From: Prorocentrum cordatum
Lineage: Eukaryota; Sar; Dinophyceae; Prorocentrales; Prorocentraceae
Reading direction: 5' to 3'
Assembly: GCA_963575745.1 (NCBI GenBank)
Contig: CAUYUJ010006557.1
Span: 177,001-241,000 of the forward strand
DNA: 64,000 nucleotides
Of this stretch, positions 48,920 through 58,700 are shown in pieces; within the stretch, counting starts at the first letter, position 1; each line of letters begins with the position of its first letter. The position numbers and the translations under genes were made by a program. Under the pieces are notes generated by a model. It was given only the letters and a program-made list of their open reading frames with translations, did no database searches and had not been told where the DNA came from.

Positions 48920-49130
48920 TCGTGCCGTGCGGTGTTGTGCCGCGCAACCTATGGCACACTGCATCGCGCAACCTACGGCGAAACCTACAGCGCAAACCAT
49001 GGTGGCCCTCGGCGCCCAAAACGGCGCAACCAGTGGCAGGCCTCGGCGCAACCTACGCATGGGGCAAATCTGGTGCAACATAAGCAACCCCAGCGCAACC
49101 TACGGCACTAACTATGGCACAACCTTTGTG
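48920..49130 (+). repeat. Degenerate minisatellite with core GCGCAACCTACGGC
   Basis: About eight irregular units containing GCGCAACCTA, GGCGCAAC or AACCTATGGCAC within 210 bp. Confidence 0.65.
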
Positions 49131-50610
49131 CAATGTTCGATGGAAGTAGACAAAAAACACAGGGAAATAATCGATAATTCCCTGAGCTGAATCCGGGCCA
49201 GAACAGAGTTGAAAGCGCGTGTGCAACTTGTTTCTGAAGTGTCGCTACCGTTGCTTCTCCTCTCCTCATCCTCGCTCTCCTGCTCCACGACTTGTTGTCC
49301 CGACGTATAATCAGCCGCAAGTTCAGATAAGAGCGGATGCGACCCCCCAAATTGCAGCTCCGTGGCGCTTTCCAGAAGGCCTGCCTAGAGAGCCACGCTG
49401 GAAAGCACAAAAGCTGGACCCTGGTTCCCTGGCGTGACCCTTCAGCCTGGCTCTTACGTGGGAGGAGGTTGGTCTGGGATGGTTTCCAGACGAACCTCCT
49501 CCCGCCTGGTCCACTCGCACGAAGCGATGGAGTAACACCATTCGTCCGAAATCGCATTGACAAAACAACTTCCGTAGTCCCACACGCACTGTAACGGCAA
49601 GCCCGTATTCAAGGTGTTTCAGCATTGCTCCAGTAGGGACCCAACAGCCCGAAGAGTCAAGAGGGCCCCAAACGGCGCCCAACGAACGAACGTCAGCCTT
49701 GCGCCGGACGGCGCGCGAGCAGGGTGAGACAGGAGATAACCAGTGCCGAAATGCAGCGCTATTTACAGCTGGTGTCATTTCGTTACTGCAGACTCCCATG
49801 AGGCCGCTGCTCTGCCGTCGCGGCAGAATAATGCAGAGACGGCGCCCATGCATATACAAAAACCCTTCATCGAATCCCGTAAAACCTCAAACGCGCTCGA
49901 AAGCCGTCACGTGATTCCATATCACGTGCCTGTCACGTTGCTATGCCTTGGGAAACGGCAGTGATCCAGCACGGCCAACTTCACCGAAGCAACCCCGATG
50001 ATGCCCAATGATCTCCCACGGACGGCAAAGAGTACACCCCCGAGCCAGTCCCAAAACGCCCAAACAGCACCGCCCAAGGTGGCTCCATACGGCCCTGGAC
50101 CAGCACAAGGCTGCCGCCAAACACCCGACAGACGGTGAAAGTCACTGCCGCCCAATACCCACTCGTCTGGACCGAGGCCCAACAAAACAATCTGGCACCG
50201 AAATTTGCCCTGCTATGGCCATTGGTGGGGGGACGGGATTTGGGCCAATTTTCGCAGCCTCTAGATTGGTCGGCCAAAGCACCATACATTCGTCATGAGA
50301 AGTGGTGATGCTGGACATTGATGGGGGCGGGGCACGAGAGATCGGATCGCTTCCCCCTCTCCCCCAGAACTCTGTCCAGCGTGCCCCTCTTCCACAGCGG
50401 CTGCACATGCATGCTCCGTTGTTTGTGGTTCGAGCGATTTTCGCTTCCGATCGGAACCTCTTGGGCGTGGCCTTCGCAATGCTGTTTCACTCGGATCGGC
50501 TGCGACCGTTCGTCCTCGGCCGTCCCGAGTGCGCTCTCGCCTTGGGTGTTCCGTGAAGTCCTGCCCCCCCTACCACTGCAATTGCACTGGTGCCACTCCC
50601 CTCTCCCCTG
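49131..50610. other. No gene seen
   Basis: Mixed composition; both strands have frames of 60-180 codons without a recognisable domain. Confidence 0.45.
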
Positions 50611-50840
50611 ACCCCGTCAACCGCGAGTGTCGCCTCTCTCGCGGGTACCATTGTGCCGTCGCCTCCCGAGCGCGCCCCGGGATCCGCGCGCCGCGTGGGA
50701 ATGCCGAGATCCCCGAGGCGCGGTGACCCCGTCCAGTGCGAGGGCCACCTCTCCCGAGGGTGCCATTGTGCCGTTGCGCCTCCAGAGCGTGCCCTGGGAC
50801 CCGCGCGCCGCATGGGAACGCCGAGATCTCCGAAGCGCGA
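50611..50840. repeat. 115-bp imperfect tandem duplication
   Basis: 50611-50725 and 50726-50840 share CACCATTGTGCCGT-like, GATCCGCGCGCCGC/GACCCGCGCGCCGC and AACGCCGAGATC words in the same order and spacing, starting from ACCCCGTC. Confidence 0.8.
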
Positions 50841-51614
50841 GGCGCGCGCGGTGCTCGTCATTCTCGTCGCCGTCGTCGTCGTGTTCCTCCTCCTCATCCT
50901 CTTCCTCCTCCTCCTTCTCTTCCTGCTCCTCCTCGGAGGCGTCCTCATTGATGTCCTCCTCCTTCTTGTTTTCCTCCCATCCGTAGTGTTGGTCGGGCGT
51001 GTCCCCCTACAGGCGGATGCTGGACGAATGAAACAAAACACAGACATGCTCAACAATACTCCAAAATAGTGAAACAATCGCCCCCGGACCCCAGACTATG
51101 TATGAGCTATTCTTGAATGTTCCCCCTGTAGAAGGACGCGCCCGAATTCACCGTAATCCTCCCCCTTCCCCCTCCCCCCCTCCTTTGGCCTGGCACCGGG
51201 CCCCTCGCGCTGCAAACACAATTCTCAAGGGTCAACGCTGCATTCTGCAGTTGCACTGGCGAAGCAGAACAAACCTGATCGGACAAGAGCGGGAAGCGTC
51301 GCTTTTGTCCACTAGGTATGTGAAGTATGCTCTTAAGTTGGTCTGCCGCGCAGATATGTCGTGTCGTGCGTGCGTTTTCGCGGGCGCGTGCTTGCGTGGA
51401 ATATGTGCATGTGTGTCCGTGCGTGGTGGTCAACGGCACTGCTGTGTTATGCCGTGCTACTCTGCCGTGCTCCAGCGGTCTGCGTGAACGTATGATGCCT
51501 CTCTGTGTGTGCGTGTGGGTGCGTGTGTATGTGTCTGTGTTCGTGTTCGTGTGCGTGTGCGTGTGCCGGTGTGCGTGTGCCTATGTGCGTGTGCCTGTAG
51601 ATGCGGCTGTGTGA
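50841..51614. other. No gene seen; TG-rich stretch 51490-51600
   Basis: Pyrimidine-rich patch at 50860-50980, and at 51490-51600 GTGTGCGTGTG-type dinucleotide repeats that lead into the 20-bp minisatellite. Confidence 0.5.
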
Positions 51615-51616
51615 AT

Positions 51617-52233
51617 AGATGTTCTATGTGTTCTGCCGTGTTCATGCGTGTTCTGCCGTGCTCATGTGTGTTCTGCCATACTCCTTTGTATTTTGCCATG
51701 ATTCGCTCCGCCGTGCTCCTATGTGTTCTGCCGTGCTCCTGCGTGTTCTGCCGTGCTCCCGTGTGTTCTGCCGTGATGTTGCTTGTTCTGCCATGCTCGT
51801 GTGGTGTGTGTGATCTGCCGCGCTCCTGTGTGTTCTGCCATGCTCCTCTGTGTTATGCCGTGCTCCTATGTACTCTGTGTGTTCTGCCGTGATCCTCGTG
51901 ATCCTGCGTGTTCTGCCGTGCTCCTATGTGTTCTGCCGTGCTCCTGCATGTTCTGCCGTCAATTCTGCCGTGCTCCTATGTGTTCTGCCGTGCTCCTATG
52001 TGTACTGCAATGCTCCTGTGTGTTCTGCCGCGCTCCTGCTTGTTTTGCCGTGCTCCTATGTGTTTTGTATGTGTGTTCTGCCATGCTCCTGTGTGTTCTG
52101 CCATGCTCCTGCGTTGTCTGCCACGGTCCTGCTTGTTCTGCGGTGCGCTGCCGTGCTCCTCCTGCTACTGCGTTCTACTGTTATCCTGTGTGTTCTGCCG
52201 TGCTCCTGTGTGTTCTGCCGAATTATTGTGTGT
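51617..52233 (+). repeat. 20-bp minisatellite (TGTTCTGCCGTGCTCCTATG), left array
   Basis: About 28 units of roughly 20 bp, with TGTTCTGCC, GTGCTCCT and TGTG/TATG variants. Twenty bp equals 6.67 codons, so three units give a 20-residue peptide period and all three frames stay open (Cys/Ala/Val/Leu-rich). These are not genes. Confidence 0.93.
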
Positions 52234-52360
52234 TATGTGTGTTAAAGTTAAAGATAAAGACGGGGCCTTCAAGGCAAGTGGTGGCCAGAACGCTGCCAGA
52301 GGAGGCCGCTTTGGGCCCCCTCCCAGACACGCGCAGCACAGACAGAAGGCGAAGCCTCTG

Positions 52361-52440
52361 GTATATACTACAAAAGACAACCATCGAGTGCAGCACTGAC
52401 AAAAGCATATACTACACAAGACCACAACGAGTGCAGCACC
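52361..52440. repeat. Direct repeat in the 3' region of the retrocopy
   Basis: TATATACTACAAAAGACAAC followed by GAGTGCAGCAC recurs 47 bp on as CATATACTACACAAGACCAC followed by GAGTGCAGCAC. Confidence 0.8.
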
Positions 52441-52527
52441 GGAAAGAATAGATACTACTCAATATCCCATTCGACTCAACTGCACTCATCCACTCACCCA
52501 CAGCGTGTTCTGCGGGGCGTAAACGAG

Positions 52528-53670
52528 CTACAATCCTCCACACAATCTGATAAGGCGATCGATCTCTCTGGCAAGCTCAACAGACATCCCAGGCGGAAGG
52601 GCTTCAACCAGACGAGGCCCGAACGCGAACCTCGCCCAATGATGCAGCGGCCTCCGTGCGGGAGGAATCCTGAGGCCGAAGGAGTCGCCCTCGATCAGGT
52701 GCATGAGGTCAACAGCCTTTGCGTGGCGCGCCCAGGCGGGGCCCAGAAACCCTGGCGCGCTCCCCCGCCGAAGAATACCACGCAAGCCCGAGCAGCTCCC
52801 AATCTCAAAAACGTGCGGGGCATCTGCGAAGCGGACTCTCCGCGCCCGCAGCACGCCGCCCGCAGCCTCGGGGACGGCGTCCTCGTCCAGCGATGGCCCC
52901 AGCCAGACTCTGGCGATTGCCGCGCGCGCCAGCCACCAGCCAGGGGCACGACGAGATGCCGCACTGCCAGGCTGCGAAACTGGCACGGCGCCCTGCGGCG
53001 GGCCCGCGGCCCCACTCACCCCCTCAGAGTCGTCGACCAGGGCGGGGGGGACGCCTCTGGTCGGAAACTCAGCAGCAGCCGCCTCGCCACACGGAGAGTC
53101 CTCGTCGCCGTGATCCTCGAACACCTCCTCAACAGAGAGCGGCAGCGGGGAGCGCGACGAGTAGCACGTCGCGCCGCACGTACAGAGGCGGCCGCAGCCG
53201 TCCAGCGGCACCCAGCAGCCCGAGCTCGGGACGAAAGGGGGCGCGTCACGACGGAGCTCCCTCTCGGCCTCGAGGGGCGGGGAACCCTGCAACAGCACGT
53301 GAGCCGCGGGCTGGGTGTCCGCCCTCCTCGCCTCTAGCCTACGCGCGTGCTTCTGGGCCTTGCGCAGCTCGGCACGGCCATCTGAGACCAGAGACACGCC
53401 GCAGGGCCCCTCGGAGTGGAGCGCCACGTTGCGCCGAAGGATGTCCAGCGCCTCGGGCCGCTCGCCCGCGAGGAGGGACGCGAGGGCGGGAAAAATACAG
53501 GCGACCCTCTCCGCCACCTCCGCGTCGCCGAAGAGGTGCAGCAGCGCAGACTCGAAGGCGAGAGCCTTGCGGTCGGCGGCCACCAACCTGCTCTTCAGCT
53601 TGAAAATGAGCCGGTCGGCGGACGCGCGCGCACCGGCTACCCCACGGAAGGGCTCTCCCGCAGCCACCAT
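52528..53670 (-). CDS. Intronless 380-codon ORF behind a relict spliced leader; function unknown
   Basis: Starts with ATG at 53670, 28 bases after the relict leader, and ends with TAG at 52528. I do not recognise the family. Residues about 20-85 look helical and globular (LIFKLKSRLVAADRKALAFE, then LASLLAGERPEALDILRR). The middle has a Cys-rich patch (GCGRLCTCGATCYSS) and an acidic stretch (EEVFEDHGDEDS). The C-terminal part contains RARRVRFADAPHVFEIG, which fits the R/K-V-x-F docking motif for protein phosphatase 1 in the arrangement known from PP1 regulatory subunits, and ends in an amphipathic segment (LAREIDRLIRLCGGL). A PP1-targeting role is inference. One upstream ATG lies out of frame at 53693. 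The opposite strand is open too, so the ORF rests on context and coherent sequence. Confidence 0.6.
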   Translation of the reverse strand: MVAAGEPFRGVAGARASADRLIFKLKSRLVAADRKALAFESALLHLFGDAEVAERVACIFPALASLLAGERPEALDILRRNVALHSEGPCGVSLVSDGRAELRKAQKHARRLEARRADTQPAAHVLLQGSPPLEAERELRRDAPPFVPSSGCWVPLDGCGRLCTCGATCYSSRSPLPLSVEEVFEDHGDEDSPCGEAAAAEFPTRGVPPALVDDSEGVSGAAGPPQGAVPVSQPGSAASRRAPGWWLARAAIARVWLGPSLDEDAVPEAAGGVLRARRVRFADAPHVFEIGSCSGLRGILRRGSAPGFLGPAWARHAKAVDLMHLIEGDSFGLRIPPARRPLHHWARFAFGPRLVEALPPGMSVELAREIDRLIRLCGGL

Positions 53671-53698
53671 GCCGGGCTCAGGGGACCCCGCATGGAGC

Positions 53699-53734
53699 CT
53701 TGAGCCAGCCTGGCATGAGCCAAAACGGCTACGG
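53699..53734 (-). other. Relict dinoflagellate spliced leader, double
   Basis: On the - strand 53734-53714 reads CCGTAGCC, G, TTTTGGCTCA, TG. It matches 19 of the last 21 bases of the dinoflagellate spliced leader, and the base before it (T) is allowed at the leader's variable first position. It is followed without gap by CCAGGCTGGCTCAAG (53713-53699), which matches 12 of 15 bases of the leader's 3' part, the piece left when a relict leader is itself used as splice acceptor. The tandem order full leader then truncated leader is the signature of repeated mRNA recycling. Confidence 0.8.
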
Positions 53735-53737
53735 AGG

Positions 53738-54012
53738 TGTTCTGTGTGTTCTGTCGTGCACCTTCGTGTTCTGCCGTGCTCCTATGTGTTCTGCCGTGCT
53801 CCTATGTATTATATGTTTTCTGCCGTGCTCCTCGTGCTCCTGAATGTTCTGAAATGCTCCTATGTGTTCTGCTGTGTTCCTGTTTGTTCTGCCGTGCTCC
53901 CGTGTGTTCTTTGGGTTCTGCCGTGCTCTTGTATGCTCTGCCGTGCTCCTGTGGTCTGCCGTGCTCTCGCGCGTTCTGTCGTGCTTCTGCGTGTTGCGCT
54001 GCCGTGATCCTG
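53738..54012 (+). repeat. 20-bp minisatellite, right array
   Basis: About 13 units of the same 20-bp repeat as 51617-52233, starting 4 bp behind the relict leader and ending in CCGTGATCCTGCCCATG. Confidence 0.92.
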
Positions 54013-54320
54013 CCCATGTTCTGAAGATGTCTCAGGCGAACAGCTCAGTTTTAACACGCATGATCTTAAATTAGCCTGTTTCAGCATCTCATGGTTTCGA
54101 GGATGCCTCAAGCGATATCCTCATTTCCACACGTGTGCTACATTCGCGGTGTTCATTGCCTGGTGGATGTCTCAGGCGAAACGTTTGTCGTTTGCGAAAG
54201 TCTGTGTTGCGAACAACTCATGTTAATGAGGGTGCCTCGAGCGAAATGCTAAATTGCTAAGTTTGAGGGATCTCGGGTGCACTCGGGTCATGTTGGGCCT
54301 CGTGTGGGGCTCGTTTGGGA
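54013..54320 (+). repeat. Array with recurring GAGGATGTCTCAAGCGAAAT word
   Basis: The word, with variants, occurs near 54028, 54099, 54165 and 54230, then at 54377, 54503, 54734 and 54937, and again in the downstream duplicate. Spacing is 60-200 bp. Confidence 0.7.
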
Positions 54321-55718
54321 CTGCCTCGATGCCATCAAAAACATGCCAGGGCGATGTCACACACATCTCTTTTTTGAGGATGTCCCAAGCGAGATCGTCA
54401 TGTTTAGAAGCCTGGCTTGGGCCGTCTGGAAGCCTTTTCAAGAGCGATGCCAAGACGATGTTAAAACAGCAGGTTTCAACACGATATTGTATTTTTCATG
54501 TTTGAGGATGTCCCTAGCGAAATCGTCATTTTCGGCAGTCGTCAGGGCGCTCTTGAAGCCATACTGAGGTCCTTGTTGGGCTCTCAGTTCTTCCTCTTGA
54601 AGCACTTCAAAGAACGATGTCAAGACGATGTTGAGAACATCTCATTTTTTGAGAATGCCCCCCCAGCGACATGCAAATGTTGTGCCGTGCTCCTTTTCGG
54701 GATCTGTCATGCTGCCAAACATGTTCCGAGGATGACCCCAACGAAAACGTAACTTTCAACATAAGATGTAATAAAACACCTCCGTCGACATCTCATGTTG
54801 GTTAGGATTCGTCAGGCCGAACGCCAATTTCTCCAGACGGCTATCCATTTCGCGACGATCACCTTTTCGAAGATGTCACTGACAAAACTCTTGTTTTTGT
54901 GAAACGCGATGTCGCGAAGATCTCATGTCTGTGAGGATGTCTCAAGCGAAATCGCCATTCTGGGGGGTCCGCTAACCCTCAACCCCGTGCTGCCCGCCAC
55001 CCTCTATTAGTAAGAGAATATTAGATATGATGCAAATTCAGCCAGAACGTCCAGACGCTTCCGTCATCCGCCAACGTGCCCCCTGGCACGTTGAGGCGTG
55101 CTCGAATGCCAAATGCTGCCTGGTAGGGCCCGCTGCCACCGCCGCCGCCGCCCTCGTCGTTGTCCTCGAGCAGGAGGGCGCCAGCGCGCCCCACTGCCCC
55201 AGTCAGGCAATGGCGCAGGCACGAGGTCGCGGACGACGGGCAGCAAGTGGGGTGCGCCCGATGGTCCGACGTGGCAAAGCTGGACAAGTGGGCTGGGCGG
55301 CCAGTTCGGCTTCCGTACCCACTGCCGTGACCCACGCTGCCAAGCGCCGCGCGCTGGAGGAGCCTGGTCGGCGGCAGGTGCCGAGCGAGGTCGAGAAGTG
55401 CCTGCGCAAGAAGAAGTGGCTCGAGGCGGAGTGCGACTGCTCGTCGGGCCTGTGGGCGGAGGCGCTCGCCGAGGTGGAGGCGCAGCTGCGGTCGGCCCGC
55501 GAGTCGCGGGACCGAGCCAAGCCCACGGCAGCGCAGCTACGCGAAGCCAACCTTCGTGCTGAGAAGGCGGCGTCCACGCTGGTCGCAGCGGAGGCCGAGG
55601 AGCAGCGGTGCCAGGCAGCGCTGCAGGCAGCGCGCGCCAAGGTGTTGGAGGCCAAGCAGGCCGAGGAGGCGGCTCGCGCGTACCAGGTCGAGGTACAGGC
55701 GCGCGTCGCTGCCGAAAG
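54321..55718 (+). repeat. 1.4-kb tandem duplicate, copy 1 (LINE 5' region)
   Basis: Matches 55719-57124 at an offset of about 1,400 bp with high identity, including GCCTCGATGCCATCAA, GAGGATGTCCCAAGCGAGAT, GGGGGGTCCGCTAACCCTCA and the start of the LINE N-terminal coding region. Copy 1 is cut at the junction, so its protein-coding part has no continuation. Confidence 0.88.
55098..55718 (+). pseudogene. Truncated LINE N-terminal region, RanBP2-like finger and coiled coil (copy 1)
   Basis: In the frame from 55098, WQSWTSGLGGQFGFRTHCRDP resembles a RanBP2-type finger (W-x-C-x2-C ... C-x4-C) whose first two Cys are changed to Ser. After a frame change near 55330 the frame from 55027 gives a long coiled coil (LAEVEAQLRSARESRDR, LREANLRAEKAAST, AALQAARAKVLEAKQAEEAA). 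It ends at the duplication junction, beyond which the predicted protein reads into the repeat. Such finger plus coiled-coil modules begin many dinoflagellate LINE ORFs. Confidence 0.55.
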
Positions 55719-57124
55719 GCTGCCTCGATGCCATCAAGCACATGCCAGTGCGATGTCACACACATCTCTTTGTTGAGGATGTCCCAAGCGAGATCGTCAT
55801 GTTTAGAAGCCTGGCTTGGGCCGTCTGGAAGCCTTGTTTCAAGAGCGATCCCAAAACGATGTTAAAACAGCAGGTTTCAAAACGATGTTGTATTTTTCGT
55901 ATTTGAGGATGTCCCTAGCGAAAACGTCATTTTTGGCAGCCATCAGGGCGCTCGCGGAGCCATACTGAAGTCCTTTTTGGGCCTTCAATTCTTCATATTG
56001 AAGCACTTCAAGAACGATGACAACACGATGTTGAGAACATTTCATTTCTTGAGGATGCCCCCCCCCCCCAACGACATGCAAATGTTGTGCCGTGCTCCTT
56101 TTCGGGATCTGTCATGCTGCCAGTCATGTTCCGAGGATGACCCCAGCGAAAATGCAGCTTTCAACATAAAATGTAATAAAAACCCTCCGTCGACATCTCA
56201 TGTTGGTTCGGATTCGTCAGGCGGAACGCCAACTTCTCCAGACGGCTATCCATTTCGCGACGATCACCTTTTTCGAAGATGTCACTGACAAAACTCTTGT
56301 TTTTGTGAAACGCGATGTCGCGAAGATCTCATGTCTGTGAGGATGTCTCAAGCGAAATCGCCATTCTGGGGGGTCCGCTAACCCTCAAAACCGTGCTGCC
56401 CGCCACCCTCTATGAGTAAGAGGGTATTAGGTATGATGCAGATTCAGCCAGAACGTCCAGACGCTTCCGTCCTCCGACAACGTACCCCCTGGCACGTTGA
56501 GGCGTGCCGAATGCCAAGTGCTGCATGATACTGCTCGCTGCCACCGCCGCCGCCACCGCCGTCCTCGCTGTATTCGAGCAGGAGGGCGCCAGCGCGCCCC
56601 GCTGCCCCAGTCAGTCATTGGCGCAGGCACGAGGTCGCGGATGGCGGGCAGCAAGTGGGGTGCGCCCGATGGTCCGACGTGGCAAAGCTGGACGCGTGGG
56701 CTGGGCGGCCAGTTCGGCTTCCGCACCCACTGCCGTGACCCACGCTGCCAAGCGCCGCGCGCTGGAGGAGCCTGGTCGGCGGCAGGTGCCGAGCGAGGTC
56801 GAGAAGTGCCTGCGCAAGAAGAAGTGGCTCGAGGCGGAGTGCGACTGCTCGTCGGGCCTGTGGGCGGAGGCGCTCGCTGAGGTGGAGGCGCAGCTGCGGT
56901 CGGCCCGCGAGTCGCGGGACCGAGCCAAGCCCACGGCAGCGCAGCTACGCGAAGCCAACCTTCGTGCTGAGAAGGCGGCGTCCACGCTGGTCGCAGCGGA
57001 GGCCGAGGAGCCGCGGTGCCAGGCAGCGCTGCAGGCAGCGCGCGCCAAGGTGTTGGAGGCCAAGCAGGCCGAGGAGGCGGCTCGCGCGTGCCAGGTCGAG
57101 GCACAGGCGCGCGTCGCTGCCGAA
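55719..57124 (+). repeat. 1.4-kb tandem duplicate, copy 2 (continues into the LINE body)
   Basis: Second copy of 54321-55718. Unlike copy 1, the sequence behind it continues as LINE coding sequence. Confidence 0.88.
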
Positions 57125-57355
57125 GGGCCGAGCCGAGGTGTCGCCAATGATGTGGGCGTGCTCCGGGTGCGGCGCGCCCACCTTTCAGGCCTCGAGGAGC
57201 TCGGGCCGGCCGCGGGCCTCGCCGAACTGGCGGCCGACCGGGGGCGGAGGGCTGCTGAGGAGGTGGCTGCAGCTCCTGGCGGTGAGCCACCTGCTGCTGG
57301 TGGAAGCGATGCTGCGCCGCCTTGGGGCCCAGGGCAGCCAGCAGCTGCCCCATGA
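56504..57355 (+). pseudogene. LINE N-terminal region, finger remnant and coiled coil (copy 2)
   Basis: Same module as in copy 1. A finger remnant (GGQFGFRTHCRDPRCQAP in another frame, about 56700-56750) precedes the coiled coil at about 56780-57120. It then continues into a new segment reading RRAHLSGLEELGPAAGLAEL and a Gly/Ala/Pro-rich end. Its stop at 57353 is followed by related text in another frame (MSIDEETPSL), so the original protein was longer. Confidence 0.55.
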
Positions 57356-57742
57356 GGGAGTGCCGGGAAGTGGAGGTGAGCCAGCAGAACCTGCGATGTC
57401 CATCGATGAAGAAACTCCCTCTCTCACCGAGGAAGGAGGCATGTCTTGCAGGTGCAGCAGCAGCGCCTGACGGAGCCACCCAGCCAGACCAGCACAAGCG
57501 CTAGGTCAAGGTGCTGCAGCAGGCGTACTCACGGTTGGCGAAGAGGCCGCGACATGGGTAAAGCATAGCTCTACGTGGTGCTAGAGGGTCCAAGGATCGG
57601 GTTCGCGCCGTCCCCGTGGGCCAAGGAGGTCAGGCAATTGCTGCGGAACATGAACCTCGTGGTGCCGTGGAGCGCTGGGGGCGGGGTTCGAGATGAGAGC
57701 GGTGGTCCCGAAGTTCTCTCCTGTGCGTGGGGATGGCGGTCC

Positions 57743-57818
57743 GATGCGCGGCCAGGAAGCCGCGTGGAATCGCGGATCTGAGCCAGTTCATGTTGAAGAG
57801 GCTACGGACACGGATGTG
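57743..57818 (-). repeat. 76-bp direct repeat, left copy (encodes VRSLxNxNW on - strand)
   Basis: Aligns without gaps to 62576-62651 with 12 mismatches; the last 25 bp are identical. On the - strand it reads RVRSLFNMNWLRSAIPRGFL. Confidence 0.85.
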
Positions 57819-58025
57819 AGACCCCCTGCGCCACAGGAGGCCACAGGTAATTGCGACAGGGCTCGCCGTCCTGGCGCAGCAGCAACAGGGGCCTGCCCCG
57901 CTCGCTCCCTCGGAGGCCCAGCAGCGGCGAGCACGCCCTGGAGAGGGCTCGACGCGGTGCTGGCAAAAGGCGGGGAAAGAGCAGCTGCCGCAGCGCCGTG
58001 GGCGCGAGAAGCATGGCGAGGAGTG
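57819..58025 (+). other. Spacer before the LINE endonuclease
   Basis: GC-rich, Gly/Ala-rich frames only; probably degraded LINE linker. Confidence 0.35.
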
Positions 58026-58026
58026 G

Positions 58027-58700
58027 CGGGTGGCCATTCTCAACGTCAACGCTTTCAGCGGCTTCGACAAGTGCATGGAGGTGAAGGAGTTGCAGTGCTG
58101 CGACGCGGTGCTGTTCCAGGAGACCAGGCTAACGGCTGGCAGGAGCAGCGGCGCGGAGGCCCAGGCGCGGGCAGCAGGTTGGAGAGGAAGGTGCACAGCA
58201 GCCATCGCTTCTGGGGCTGGGGGTCTTGGAACTGGAGGGCTGCTGACGATGGTCATGGATATGCATGGATTGGCGGAGCCGAGGGTAAAGCAACCAGCAG
58301 GCGGTGCCAGGCAAGATAGACGTGGCTTGCCACTCGGGGGTGTGCAGGGGCGGCGTCCTGCTCATCGGTGTGTGCCTGGAGGCTGGCGTTGAGCTGAACC
58401 AGACCAACATGAAGGCGCTGGTCGATCTGGCCATATGTCAAGCAGTTCAGGGGGCCGTACACCTTAGGAGGCGACTTCCACGTGGAGTACGACGAGCTGG
58501 TGCAGAGTGACCTCCAGCAGTGCTTCGACGCGGAGGTCGCGAGGCCAGCGGTGGCGACGTGCGCCGCCTCGGGCAGGATCATCGACTTCTTCCTGGTCTC
58601 GCGCGAGATGCAGGTAGTCAGCGTGCAGGTGGTACCTGGATCGCCTGTGTTCCCCCTATCCACCCGTCATCCTGACGGTCAAGGCTCTTGGAGTGAGGCC
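58027..58700 (+). pseudogene. LINE AP-type endonuclease (frameshifted)
   Basis: The frame at 58030 opens with VAILNVNAFSGFDKCME and LFQETRLT, the Asn strand and catalytic Q-E-T motif. Frames then change. The frame through 58467 gives GPYTLGGDFHVEYDELVQS (the G-D-F loop; the usual Asn is His) and RIIDFFLVSREM (the I-D-x-F-L-V motif, about 58578-58610). The final S-D-H motif is not clear. At least two frameshifts are required. The enzyme nicked target DNA for reverse transcription. Confidence 0.7.

Larger units (their letters stand above)
52234..53736 (-). mobile_element. Candidate retrocopy of a trans-spliced mRNA inserted in the minisatellite
   Basis: This 1.5-kb segment interrupts the 20-bp minisatellite, which resumes at 53738. 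On the - strand it begins (within 2 bp of the array) with a relict spliced leader, followed by an intronless 380-codon ORF and a ~290-bp tail region. This is what reverse transcription of a mature dinoflagellate mRNA and re-integration would leave. Against it, there is no poly-A tail at the left edge and no clear target-site duplication, although both are easily lost in repeats. Confidence 0.6.

Noticed and set aside
51614-52451. 222-codon Cys/Ala/Val/Leu-rich ORF resembling a membrane repeat protein
   Set aside because: The 20-bp repeat period produces the same peptide in all three frames, so no selection on a frame is visible.
52719-53603. 294-codon + strand ORF opposite the retrocopy
   Set aside because: The strand carrying the relict leader and the coherent C-terminal sequence is the - strand; the + frame is Arg/Pro/Ser-rich shadow.
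55064-55765. - strand ORFs opposite the coiled-coil segments (also 56427-57497)
   Set aside because: Ala/Arg/Pro-rich shadows of the + strand coiled coil, repeated because the DNA is duplicated.
57777-57806. Second possible relict spliced leader (CCGTAGCC and TGGCTCA on the - strand)
   Set aside because: The two halves are 14 instead of 4 bases apart, and the sister repeat at 62576-62651 lacks TGGCTCA, so it is part of the 76-bp repeat, not a leader.
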